A stretch of 64,000 nucleotides of DNA. Origin: Rhizobium oryzicola. GTDB taxonomy: Bacteria > Pseudomonadota > Alphaproteobacteria > Rhizobiales > Rhizobiaceae. The notes beneath the pieces are model-generated. The model had not been told where the DNA came from and ran no database searches. It saw only the letters and a program-made list of their open reading frames with translations. Both the position numbers and the translations under genes were made by a program. The stretch lies in the NCBI RefSeq assembly GCF_030504645.1, contig NZ_JAUKWQ010000001.1, forward strand, positions 1 to 64,000. The letters run 5' to 3'. This document shows, one piece after another, positions 56,305-64,000 of this stretch (its first letter is position 1; each line of letters begins with the position of its first letter).

Positions 56305-56663
56305 TGAACTGTCCTTTCATGAAGCCAGAACCTCTGGTCCTCGGCGGCCATATCTTGCAGGAAGCCGCCGCGGTCGAGGACCTCAAGCACCTGGCCGGAC
56401 GCTGGTTGCTTAAGGGAGAGTTGCTTGCCGGCAGTGCCGGCATAGATGCGTGCAGCCTCGATGAGCTGCACGAAGCTGAGGTCGGCCTGGGCATCCTCCG
56501 GGATGTCAAGGATGATGGAGCCGTTACCGGCAAGGGCAGACAGGAGTTCTTCCTGAATTGCTGCGATCGTCCGGATCGTCAGCTGGCCGGGCAGCGAAAG
56601 TGGTAATGAAACTGGTGTATTCGACGGCAATGGAACCCCCAAGCAAAATGGCGTCGGCCGCAT
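56301..56663 (-). CDS. STAS-domain protein of the chemotaxis operon
   Basis: A 120-residue protein with a STAS-like fold (about 25-110), as in anti-sigma factor antagonists. SIILDIPEDAQADLSFVQLI holds the strand-loop-helix where phosphorylatable Ser usually sits; Ser in DLSF is a candidate. It is the first gene of the operon and is coupled to cheY. STAS proteins at the head of alphaproteobacterial che operons are known, but their role is poorly defined. A TTG at codon 12, with GGGGG upstream, is an alternative start. Confidence 0.8.
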   Translation of the reverse strand: MRPTPFCLGVPLPSNTPVSLPLSLPGQLTIRTIAAIQEELLSALAGNGSIILDIPEDAQADLSFVQLIEAARIYAGTAGKQLSLKQPASGQVLEVLDRGGFLQDMAAEDQRFWLHERTVQ

Positions 56664-56944
56664 GATTGCACGGAATTCTGGGCAGGTATGATTAACAATT
56701 ACCTAATCAAAAGAGACTACTTCTGATGTAGTAAGAATCACGGTTGAATTGAATGCAGTCCCGAAAAAGAAAATTAACCAATGGTGGGAAAACGCATGAA
56801 TTCATTGGCCTTGTTGGCGACTCTTTAAGATGATTCGGCGAAAACTCTCGTCATCGCACACAACTCATGCGATATTTTAGATATAGGGAATGTGTTTCGT
56901 TTCCGGACAGAATTCCTTTACGAAACTTAGCGAGAGCGGAACGG

Positions 56945-58684
56945 ATGGCACTAGCATCAGCCCAGGTCAGTCAGGCATACTCGGCGTCGATTGGCGGCGT
57001 TCAGGCAGGCGCCCGTCTCGAAGAGGCTCGCTCGCGCATTGAGCAGCGCTTTCTGGATGGGGGAGCTGTTCTTCTGTCCGTACTGGACATCCTGAACCGG
57101 ATGATCGGCTCCCTCGATACGCTCACCCAATCTCTGGACGAAGAGACGGCTGCAGCGACCATGGCTGAGCTGAACCGCACCGTCACTGCGCTCTCCGATC
57201 TGGCTGCACGCGAGACGGCGCGGCAAACGGGTTTTCGCGGCGTAGCCGAGACAGAAAAGCTGGTCCGCCCGAATGTTGGTCGCATGCAGGAGACGCTCCG
57301 CTACCTGCGGACCTTCGCCGTCACCGCAAAAATTACGGGCGCTGGCATTGCTGACTTTGCCGGTTTTGCCGAAGAGATCCTGCAGCGCATTCAGGAAGGC
57401 GCCAACCAGGTCAATGCGTTTTCCGATAAGCTCAAGAAGCTGAGCACCGATCTCGGCCCTGTGATGATCAAGGGCGAGGCGACTGTTGCTCGTTATAAGG
57501 AAACCATCCCGCATATCGTCCAGAATCTGTCCACCGGTGTCGATCGCATCAAGGGCGAGCGCCGGCAGTTGGCGCAGCGCGCAGACGAGGTGAAGGCGAT
57601 TGCCCGCGGCATCCAGAACAAGTTGTCTTCGACGCTATCGGCCATGCAGATCGGCGATATCACGCGCCAGCGTATTGAACACTGCCAGTATAGCTTCGAG
57701 GTTCTCTCGGATTATCTGGCATCGCCTGAAGGGTCCGAATTGAATGCCAATGACCGGCAAAGACTGACAGCCATCATCAGTCGGCTGGTGGCCTTGCAGC
57801 TGGATCAGTCGCGGGCCGATTTTGATCGTGACACGGCGCGTATCGTCGAGACCATTGCCAGCTTCCGGTCTGATCTTGGCGAAATCACCGCCGTGCAGCA
57901 GGCGATGACAGGCGGCTCCGAAGGCCAGAGCAACGGCGTTCTGCGCGAGCTGGAAAGCGGTATCGCTGAGGCGCGCTCTGCTGTGGCGGAAATTGAAGAG
58001 GTTGCCCGTGCCGCTGAAAAGCTGAGCGAAGATACGGTGCAGACCGTGCGCGAGCTGCTCGATGGCATCAGCGTCGTCCAGAACGTCCGTGGTGACATTC
58101 ATTATATGGCACTCAACACCAACCTGCGTTGCAGCCGGATTGGTGAAGAAGGCAAGGCAATCAACGTCGTGACGGCTGAGCTGCGACACTTTGCGGCGCA
58201 GCTCGATGAATCGGCGGAACTGATTCTTGTCCAGTTGAACCCGCTGGAAGATGCGGCAAAGCATCTGCTCGATCAGCCGGCGACGCTTACGGATGAGGAA
58301 AGCCTGGACACACGGCTTGAGCGCGCTTTGGGCCGCATCCGCAGCGCGGGCGACCAGATGGAAAGCGACCTCGGCGTCATGGCCGGCGAAGGTCAGCGCG
58401 GTGTTGACGACATGAACAAAGCGCTCTCGCGCCTAGACTTCCAGGCAGAACTCGGCGAGATCCTTCGTCGCTGCTACGAGGATATGGCATCGACCGTTCC
58501 GGATGAGATCGACATGTCCGGTTTGGAGGGTGCTATTGCGGTGATCGGTCCACGTATCAACAAGAAGTACACCATGGCATCGGAACGGGAGCTACATGCT
58601 GCCGTTCTCGGCACCGAAGCGCCCGAGGAGGCTCCGCTGACGATGGCGCTTTCGGACGACGATCTCGATGCGGCGCTTTTCTAG
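56945..58684 (+). CDS. All-helical MCP-like cytoplasmic protein with CheZ-like motif
   Basis: A 579-residue soluble, almost entirely helical protein divergent from the chemotaxis operon. No membrane segment, HAMP or complete MCP tip is present. A segment at about 390-425 (YMALNTNLRCSRIGEEGKAI, then NVVTAELRHFA) clearly resembles a decayed receptor tip (compare [20 protein letters not shown]). Around residues 236-246, MQIGDITRQRIEH contains Asp238-x-x-x-Gln242, the spacing of the catalytic DxxxQ of the CheY phosphatase CheZ. It ends with an acidic tail, LSDDDLDAALF. ATG 56945 is chosen (GAGAGCGGA upstream); an ATG 26 codons earlier is possible. Likely an accessory of this chemosensory system; the function is inference. 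Confidence 0.75.
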   Translation: MALASAQVSQAYSASIGGVQAGARLEEARSRIEQRFLDGGAVLLSVLDILNRMIGSLDTLTQSLDEETAAATMAELNRTVTALSDLAARETARQTGFRGVAETEKLVRPNVGRMQETLRYLRTFAVTAKITGAGIADFAGFAEEILQRIQEGANQVNAFSDKLKKLSTDLGPVMIKGEATVARYKETIPHIVQNLSTGVDRIKGERRQLAQRADEVKAIARGIQNKLSSTLSAMQIGDITRQRIEHCQYSFEVLSDYLASPEGSELNANDRQRLTAIISRLVALQLDQSRADFDRDTARIVETIASFRSDLGEITAVQQAMTGGSEGQSNGVLRELESGIAEARSAVAEIEEVARAAEKLSEDTVQTVRELLDGISVVQNVRGDIHYMALNTNLRCSRIGEEGKAINVVTAELRHFAAQLDESAELILVQLNPLEDAAKHLLDQPATLTDEESLDTRLERALGRIRSAGDQMESDLGVMAGEGQRGVDDMNKALSRLDFQAELGEILRRCYEDMASTVPDEIDMSGLEGAIAVIGPRINKKYTMASERELHAAVLGTEAPEEAPLTMALSDDDLDAALF

Positions 58685-58888
58685 GCTCTGCAGCTTGCGT
58701 TCACTTCAAGCCGAACCCTTGAGCAAAAATGGTGTGCCATTGGCTCTTGCAAGCCAAGCATACAATCATTCCTGCTGAGGACAGCAGATTCCTTTCTCCG
58801 TCGCCCTGTTCTTTCTTGTGCGCAAGCCTATCTGCACGCATTCTGAAATTATGGTGAGACGCGACGTCGTCGAACAAGGGAGGAAGCG

Positions 58889-59800
58889 ATGCGTTCCATT
58901 CGGACATTGGCAGGTGCATTGATGCTGGCGGCTTTGATGGCTGGCTCTGCATCAGCGCAAGTTGTAGTTTCCTCCAAGATCGATACGGAAGGTGGGGTAC
59001 TCGGCAATATCATCCTGTCGATGCTGAAAGCCAATGGTATCGAGACCAAAGATCGCATCCAGCTCGGCGCGACGCCTGTTGTGCGCAAGGCGATCACCGC
59101 CGGTGAGATCGATATCTATCCCGAATATACCGGCAATGCCGCCTTCTTCTTTGAGAAGAGCGCAGAGCCCGTCTGGAACGACGCCGCCAAAGCCTATGCC
59201 GCTGCCAAGGATCTCGATTACAAGGCCAACAAGATCGTCTGGCTGACGCCATCGCCGGCCAACAATACCTGGGCGATCGCGCTTCGCCAGGATGTGGCGG
59301 ACAAGAACAAGCTGAAGACGCTCTCCGATTTCGGCAAATACGTTGCAGGCGGCGGGCAGGTGAAGCTGGCGGCCTCCGCAGAATTCGTGAATTCCGCCGC
59401 CGCGTTGCCGGCGTTCCAGAAGGCCTATAGTTTCACCATGAAGCCGGAGCAGCTGATCACGCTTTCGGGCGGTGATACGGCGGCCACCATTGCCGCAGCG
59501 GCCAACCAGACAAGCGGCGCCAATGCCGCCATGGTCTATGGCACGGATGGCGGCATTGCGCCTTCGGGCCTCGTGGTCATGGATGACGACAAGGGCGTGC
59601 AGCCCGTCTACCAGCCGGCGCCGATCATCCGTGAAGAGGTTCTGAAGAAATATCCGAACATCGAGACGATCCTGAAACCCGTCTTCGAAAAGCTCGATCT
59701 GGTCACGCTCCAGCAATTGAACGGGCGCGTGCAGCTGGGCGGTGAACCGGCCAAGGGCGTGGCGGATGATTTCCTGAAGAAGCAGGGTTTTCTGAAGTAA
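58889..59800 (+). CDS. Osmoprotectant ABC transporter substrate-binding protein (OsmF/YehZ-like)
   Basis: Periplasmic binding protein of 303 residues with an N-terminal signal peptide (LAGALMLAALMAGSASAQ). It belongs to the OpuAC/glycine betaine family: KIDTEGGVLGNIILSMLKA, ATPVVRKAITAGEIDIYPEY and TGNAAFF are characteristic. Ligand is probably a betaine or choline-like compound, but YehZ-type systems have low affinity and may take other compounds. First of a four-gene operon, binding protein, permease, ATPase, permease. Start has GGGAGGAAGCG upstream. Confidence 0.9.
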   Translation: MRSIRTLAGALMLAALMAGSASAQVVVSSKIDTEGGVLGNIILSMLKANGIETKDRIQLGATPVVRKAITAGEIDIYPEYTGNAAFFFEKSAEPVWNDAAKAYAAAKDLDYKANKIVWLTPSPANNTWAIALRQDVADKNKLKTLSDFGKYVAGGGQVKLAASAEFVNSAAALPAFQKAYSFTMKPEQLITLSGGDTAATIAAAANQTSGANAAMVYGTDGGIAPSGLVVMDDDKGVQPVYQPAPIIREEVLKKYPNIETILKPVFEKLDLVTLQQLNGRVQLGGEPAKGVADDFLKKQGFLK

Positions 59801-59819
59801 GAGACGCGGGAGAGCTGGT

Positions 59820-61004
59820 TTGCGTCCTGCGGCCCCCATGTCCATCAAGCCGCAGGCCGATGCAGTTCAACTGGTACTGGCTGCCTTGATAGCCTTTGCG
59901 CTGGCCTTGCCGTTTGCGACGCTGAAGCCGAACCGCATCGTCCCCGGCCAGCCGCTTTTTCTGCTGGATGGGCCGCCGTTCTGGGCGCGTGCGCTTGTGA
60001 TCCTGGCACTGATCGCGCTTGCGACCGTAACATGGCTGGGGTGCCGTCCATCTCTTCGCATTGTCGTGACGGCGACTGCTTTGATGGCGGTCATCCTTGC
60101 TCTGGGCAGTACGGCAGGTCATCTGCCGCCAAGTAACGCCTACGCCAGGTTATCTCCCGCTGCAGGCTTCTGGCTGCTGACCGGCGCCCTCGGTCTTGGC
60201 ATTGCCGATGGCTTTGCGCGGCTTAAACCTTCGCCTCTGGCAGGCCTCATGGCCGTCTTGGCTGCCGTGCTGATCCTCGCCGGGCTCTTCTCCAGCGGCT
60301 GGCTGTCCGGCATTTCCATTCTCAGGGAATATCAGGGCCGTTCGGATGTCTTCTGGCGCGAGGCAGTCCAGCATGTCTGGTTGGCGATCGGATCGCTCGC
60401 TGCCGCAATCATCATCGGAATTCCCTTTGGACTTCTCTGCCATCGCCGACCGAGATTGAAAGCGGTGGCGCTGAACGGTCTCAACATCGTGCAGACCATC
60501 CCGTCGATTGCCCTGTTCGGCATACTGATCGGACCCATGGCCTGGATCGGAAGCCATGTTCCGGGTGCATCGGCCCTTGGCATAGCAGGCATCGGTGCCG
60601 CACCGGCCTTTGTCGCGCTTCTGCTCTATTCGCTGTTGCCGATGGTGGCCAACACCTTGAGCGGTCTCGCCGCCGTGCCGAGGGATCTGATCGAGGCAGC
60701 GCGGGGAATGGGCATGACGGATCGCCAGAGGCTCTGGAAGGTGGAAGTGCCTCTGGCACTGCCGGTACTGTTGGCCGCCGTGCGCATCGTGCTGGTGCAA
60801 AATATCGGCCTTGCGACGGTCGCGGCGTTGATTGGCGGTGGTGGTTTCGGTGTCTTCGTCTTCCAGGGGCTCGGTCAGAATGCTGCCGATCTTATTTTGC
60901 TCGGAGCGCTGCCGACAGTTGGTCTCGCTTTCGTGGCGGCTGTCATCATGGACGCGCTGATTGCCTGGAGCGCACCACGCAAGGGCAGGGGGAGTATTGC
61001 GTGA
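59820..61004 (+). CDS. Osmoprotectant ABC permease, long form (YehY-like)
   Basis: Inner-membrane permease of 394 residues. Five or so N-terminal helices (about 15-165) precede the standard binding-protein-dependent permease domain (about 180-385) with GLAAVPRDLIEAARGMGMTD as the EAA loop that contacts the ATPase. E. coli YehY has the same extended form. I chose TTG 59820 because GGGAGAG lies 5 bases upstream; the ATG at 59838 would leave the site too far away. The stop overlaps the ATPase start. Confidence 0.9.
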   Translation: MRPAAPMSIKPQADAVQLVLAALIAFALALPFATLKPNRIVPGQPLFLLDGPPFWARALVILALIALATVTWLGCRPSLRIVVTATALMAVILALGSTAGHLPPSNAYARLSPAAGFWLLTGALGLGIADGFARLKPSPLAGLMAVLAAVLILAGLFSSGWLSGISILREYQGRSDVFWREAVQHVWLAIGSLAAAIIIGIPFGLLCHRRPRLKAVALNGLNIVQTIPSIALFGILIGPMAWIGSHVPGASALGIAGIGAAPAFVALLLYSLLPMVANTLSGLAAVPRDLIEAARGMGMTDRQRLWKVEVPLALPVLLAAVRIVLVQNIGLATVAALIGGGGFGVFVFQGLGQNAADLILLGALPTVGLAFVAAVIMDALIAWSAPRKGRGSIA

Positions 61005-61939
61005 TCGAGATCCAAGATGTCAGCAAACGGTACGCGGACCGGACGGTGGTGGATCGTGTTTCGCTGAGGGTACCGGAAGGTACGATCACGGCGATCGTCG
61101 GAACGTCCGGTTCTGGCAAGACGACCCTGTTGAAGATGATCAACCGGCTGGTGGAGCCCTCCAGCGGCACGATCACCATCGAAGGGCAGGATCACCGGCA
61201 ACTGCCGGCGCATGAGCTGCGTCGCCGTATCGGCTATGCCATCCAGGGTCACGGGCTTTTTCCCCATCGGACTGTGGCGCAGAACATTGCGACCGTTCCG
61301 GATCTCCTCGGCTGGCCGAAAGAGCAGACAGAGGCGAGGGTGGCCGAATTGCTGGAGCTTTTCCAGCTGGAGCCTGCCGTGTTTGCCCGCCGCTATCCGC
61401 ATGAACTCTCCGGCGGGCAACGGCAGCGCGTGGGCGTGGCGCGGGCTCTCGCGGCCCGTCCCCGGCTGATGCTGATGGATGAACCCTTCGGAGCGCTTGA
61501 TCCGCTGGTGCGCGCCAAGGCGCAGAGCGACCTGCTGCATATTCAGCGACGTCTCGGCATCACTATCCTGCTCGTCACCCATGACATGAATGAAGCCTTT
61601 GGGTTGGCTGATCAGATCGCGGTCATGGAAGGCGGGCGATTGTTACAGGCCGGCAGGCCTGAGGATGTGCTGGTGCATCCCGCCGACCCGCTTGTTCAGA
61701 CGTTCCTGGGAGAAAACGAGCAGGCCTTCCGTCTGCTGTCGCTGACAGACATCAGCGACCTCGTGGAGCCCGGCGACGCCATTGGCGACACTCTTTCCGT
61801 CACGACCAGCCGTCGCGATGCGCTTGCCGCCTTGCTCTGGAGCGGAAAGGCTGCGGCTCCGGTGACAGATTCACGTGGAACCGTGTTAGGGCGCGTAGCG
61901 CTGGAGCGGCTGAAACAGGCCGCTCAGAGGCCGCAATGA
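61001..61939 (+). CDS. Osmoprotectant ABC ATPase (YehX/OpuCA-like)
   Basis: ATPase of 312 residues. Walker A GTSGSGKTTLLK, signature LSGGQRQRVGVARAL, Walker B LMLMDEPFGALDP and the H loop in LLVTHDMNEA are intact. The C-terminal part (about 245-305) resembles a single CBS-like unit (APVTDSRGTVLGRVALERLK), which in OpuA-type ATPases senses ionic strength. GTG 61001 overlaps the preceding permease stop, and the stop overlaps the next permease start. Confidence 0.92.
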   Translation: MIEIQDVSKRYADRTVVDRVSLRVPEGTITAIVGTSGSGKTTLLKMINRLVEPSSGTITIEGQDHRQLPAHELRRRIGYAIQGHGLFPHRTVAQNIATVPDLLGWPKEQTEARVAELLELFQLEPAVFARRYPHELSGGQRQRVGVARALAARPRLMLMDEPFGALDPLVRAKAQSDLLHIQRRLGITILLVTHDMNEAFGLADQIAVMEGGRLLQAGRPEDVLVHPADPLVQTFLGENEQAFRLLSLTDISDLVEPGDAIGDTLSVTTSRRDALAALLWSGKAAAPVTDSRGTVLGRVALERLKQAAQRPQ

Positions 61940-62682
61940 CCTTTGCTTCGCGCGCGATCCCGAGATTGATCGGCCTTTGCCTGCTGCTCGGCCTGTTTCT
62001 GCAGCCGCAGTTGTTCGAACCTGTGTTCCGGCCACTGGCCAATACCAGCGCACCGTCGATCTATGCCCAGGCGGAATTGTGGTCGCTGGCCCTTTCGCAT
62101 GTGGTGCTGGCGCTGGGTGCAACCCTTGGAGCGCTTATACTGGCGGTATCCGCTGCCGTGGTGGTGACCCGATCCTGGGGCGCAAGCTTCCTGCCGCTGT
62201 CGCGCAGCATCGCCAATATCGGCCAGACCTTTCCACCGGTTGCGGTGCTGGCGCTGGCGGTTCCCGCGCTTGGTTTCGGGGATAGGCCAACCTTCGTCGC
62301 TCTTTTGATTTATGGTTTGTTGCCGATCTTCGAGACGACCCTGACCGGGCTTACAACCCTGCCTGCACCCGTGATGGAGGCTGCGCGCGGCAGCGGCATG
62401 ACCGAGTGGCAGTGTCTGCGCACGGTAGAATTGCCGCTCGCCTTGCCCTTGATCGTCGCGGGCTTCCGGCTTTCGCTGGTGATCGGCCTGTCGACAGCGG
62501 CGATCGGCTCGACTGTCGCTGCGCGCACGCTGGGTGAGGTCATCATCGCCGGATTGCAGTCGAACAATCTGGCCTTCATCGTTCAAGGGGGATTGGCGGT
62601 GGCAGGGCTGGCCGTCCTGGCGCATGACGCATTGACGGCGCTCGAGATCTGGGCAAGGCGCCGCACAAGGCTCGCTGTGTGA
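61936..62682 (+). CDS. Osmoprotectant ABC permease, short form (YehW-like)
   Basis: Second permease of the importer, 248 residues with about six helices. TTLPAPVMEAARGSGMTEWQ is the EAA loop, followed by GFRLSLVIGLSTAAIGSTV. Overlaps the ATPase gene by four bases and ends the operon. The two permeases differ in length, as in E. coli yehWXYZ, so they form a heterodimeric channel. Confidence 0.92.
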   Translation: MTFASRAIPRLIGLCLLLGLFLQPQLFEPVFRPLANTSAPSIYAQAELWSLALSHVVLALGATLGALILAVSAAVVVTRSWGASFLPLSRSIANIGQTFPPVAVLALAVPALGFGDRPTFVALLIYGLLPIFETTLTGLTTLPAPVMEAARGSGMTEWQCLRTVELPLALPLIVAGFRLSLVIGLSTAAIGSTVAARTLGEVIIAGLQSNNLAFIVQGGLAVAGLAVLAHDALTALEIWARRRTRLAV

Positions 62683-62686
62683 GACA

Positions 62687-62710
62687 CCGGCGAATCCCGC
62701 GATCCGCCGG
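62687..62710. terminator. Weak hairpin between the ABC operon and DUF475 gene
   Basis: CCGGCG (62687-62692) and CGCCGG (62705-62710) form a short GC stem between two convergent stops, without a T-run. It may help termination in either direction; weak evidence. Confidence 0.3.
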
Positions 62711-62719
62711 CCGGTAATC

Positions 62720-63811
62720 TTATGCGTGGCTATGCTTCATGCCTGACGATGCTTCCCGCTGCCGTTCCATGCGATTGTAGCGAATGGAAGACCAGAGCGA
62801 GAGGCCGATCAGGCCGGCGCCGCCAAGGCCCGTGATGACTTCCGGAATATGCACCATGGTCTGCACATACATGATCACCGAAAGGATCAGGATGGCGTAG
62901 AAGGCGCCGTGCTCCAGATAGCGGTATTCGGCAAGCGTACCCTTTTCCACCAGCATAATGGTCATGGAGCGCACATACATGGCGCCGATGCCAAGGCCGA
63001 TGGCAATGACGAACAGGTTCTGCGTTAGCGCGAAGGCGCCGATGACGCCATCGAAGGAGAAGCTGGCATCCAGCACTTCGAGATAGATGAAGGCACCGAG
63101 ACCGCCCTTGGCAGCGGCACTCATGGTCTTCTGCTGGGCATCCAGCAAGCCGCCTAGCACTTCCACCAGCAGAAAGGTGAGAAGACCATAGACCGCGGAA
63201 TGCACGAAGGTCGAAGCTTCCGCTTCCGGAAGAAGCCGCGAGAACAGCATGATCAACAGCAGCACGAAGGCAATTTCCACGCCCTTGATGCTGGCAAATC
63301 GGGCCATGCGGCTTTCGATCACCTCGATCCAGTGGACGTCCTTCTCCTGCTTGAAGAAGTAGCTGAGGCCAACCATCATCAGGAAGGTACCGCCGAAGGC
63401 GGCGATCGGCAGATGCGCCTCGTTCATGATGCGCGCATATTCATCCGGCCGTGCGGCGGCGAGAATGACGGCATCGATCGGGCCGATGCCGGCGGCGATC
63501 ACCACGATCAGAAGCGGGAAGACGATGCGCATGCCAAACACGGCAATCAGGATGCCCCAGGTGAGGAACCGCTGCTGCCAGACGGGTGTCATGTCCTTCA
63601 GCTTGTTGGCATTGACGATGGCATTATCGAAGGACAGGGAAATTTCCAGCACCGCCAGAACGGCGCAGATGAAGAAGACCGTCAGCATGCCGCCGATCGT
63701 GCCTTCCGACTGCCATCCGAGCACGCCGCCGAGAATGAGGCCAAGCACGGTGACGATGAAAGCCCAGCGGAAATAGCCGAGCGTTGAGGTTTGAGAGGTC
63801 GGCTGGCTCAT
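62720..63811 (-). CDS. DUF475 TerC-like integral membrane protein
   Basis: A 363-residue membrane protein with about nine helices. Two internal repeats carry the acidic membrane motifs EISLSFDNAIVNANKL (about 57-72) and LDASFSFDGVIGAFALT (about 246-262), typical of DUF475 and the related TerC family implicated in metal ion handling and tellurite resistance. A His-containing tail (SSGMKHSHA) ends the protein. No ter genes are adjacent. Family is clear, function is not. Confidence 0.85.
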   Translation of the reverse strand: MSQPTSQTSTLGYFRWAFIVTVLGLILGGVLGWQSEGTIGGMLTVFFICAVLAVLEISLSFDNAIVNANKLKDMTPVWQQRFLTWGILIAVFGMRIVFPLLIVVIAAGIGPIDAVILAAARPDEYARIMNEAHLPIAAFGGTFLMMVGLSYFFKQEKDVHWIEVIESRMARFASIKGVEIAFVLLLIMLFSRLLPEAEASTFVHSAVYGLLTFLLVEVLGGLLDAQQKTMSAAAKGGLGAFIYLEVLDASFSFDGVIGAFALTQNLFVIAIGLGIGAMYVRSMTIMLVEKGTLAEYRYLEHGAFYAILILSVIMYVQTMVHIPEVITGLGGAGLIGLSLWSSIRYNRMERQREASSGMKHSHA

Positions 63812-64000
63812 GCGCGGACCTCCGGCAAAGAAGTGATGAATTTCAATTTACGATGGGCGCATGCCATCGGCATCGCGCCCGTGGTACGGATCGACAAGCT
63901 TGTCATGGGGTTCTATCCGCCGGCTCATTTGCAGGCGGTACCGACATCGCGAGAGCGCCGTGAAAACTCTCGCCAGAGGGGCCCGGCACCAGTGTTCAAT

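Overview
The window looks like a chromosomal segment of a member of the Rhizobiaceae (Agrobacterium/Allorhizobium/Rhizobium group). The evidence is the combination of a Pha-type Mrp antiporter with fused A/B subunits, a PutR-PutA pair, dctA divergent from dctBD with DctD-type operator sites, a ccoNOQP-ccoGHIS (fixNOQP-fixGHIS) block with FNR/FixK boxes, and EcfG-type stress promoters (GGAAC-N16-CGTT). Genus and replicon cannot be decided from the sequence alone.

Layout. 1-2.0 kb: a gene-poor edge, an acyltransferase-3 membrane protein and a small XRE regulator, with lower GC than the rest. 2.1-8.1 kb: the overlapping phaA(B)CDEFG cation/H+ antiporter operon. 8.1-15.7 kb: a fumarylacetoacetate-hydrolase family enzyme, an EamA exporter, a DUF1328 peptide with an EcfG promoter, putR/putA and a DUF922 protein. 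15.8-20.5 kb: dctA/dctBD with sigma-54 promoter and DctD sites. 20.5-27 kb: an HlyD/RbbA-like/ABC-2 efflux operon and, divergently, UDP-glucose 6-dehydrogenase, with an FNR-type box between them. 27-31.7 kb: a signalling group of a LOV photoreceptor kinase, a single-domain response regulator and a large hybrid kinase; the LOV gene has an EcfG promoter. 32 kb: tRNA-Pro(CGG), then a GGDEF-EAL protein. 33.8-42.1 kb: cbb3 oxidase structural and assembly genes, each operon with an FNR box. 42.2-58.7 kb: a ParA ATPase and a chemosensory cluster (STAS, CheY, CheA, CheW, four tandem MCPs, CheW, CheR, CheB), with a divergent all-helical MCP/CheZ-like protein. 58.9-62.7 kb: an osmoprotectant ABC importer. 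62.7-63.8 kb: a TerC-like DUF475 protein.

Most genes are ordinary core functions: ion homeostasis, proline and dicarboxylate use, microaerobic respiration and osmoprotection. The least ordinary parts are the signalling modules. The LOV kinase has an intact photosensor and phospho-acceptor histidine but an ATPase domain whose N, G1 and G2 boxes look degraded, and it sits under a stress promoter. The chemosensory cluster has four MCPs that form a series with 1, 2, 4 and 3 HAMP-type units (in transcription order) of about 39 residues and share an acidic C-terminal tail; the divergent partner carries a DxxxQ motif like the CheZ phosphatase active site. These are the best candidates for undescribed biology. 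No mobile element, integrase, CRISPR array or rRNA was seen.
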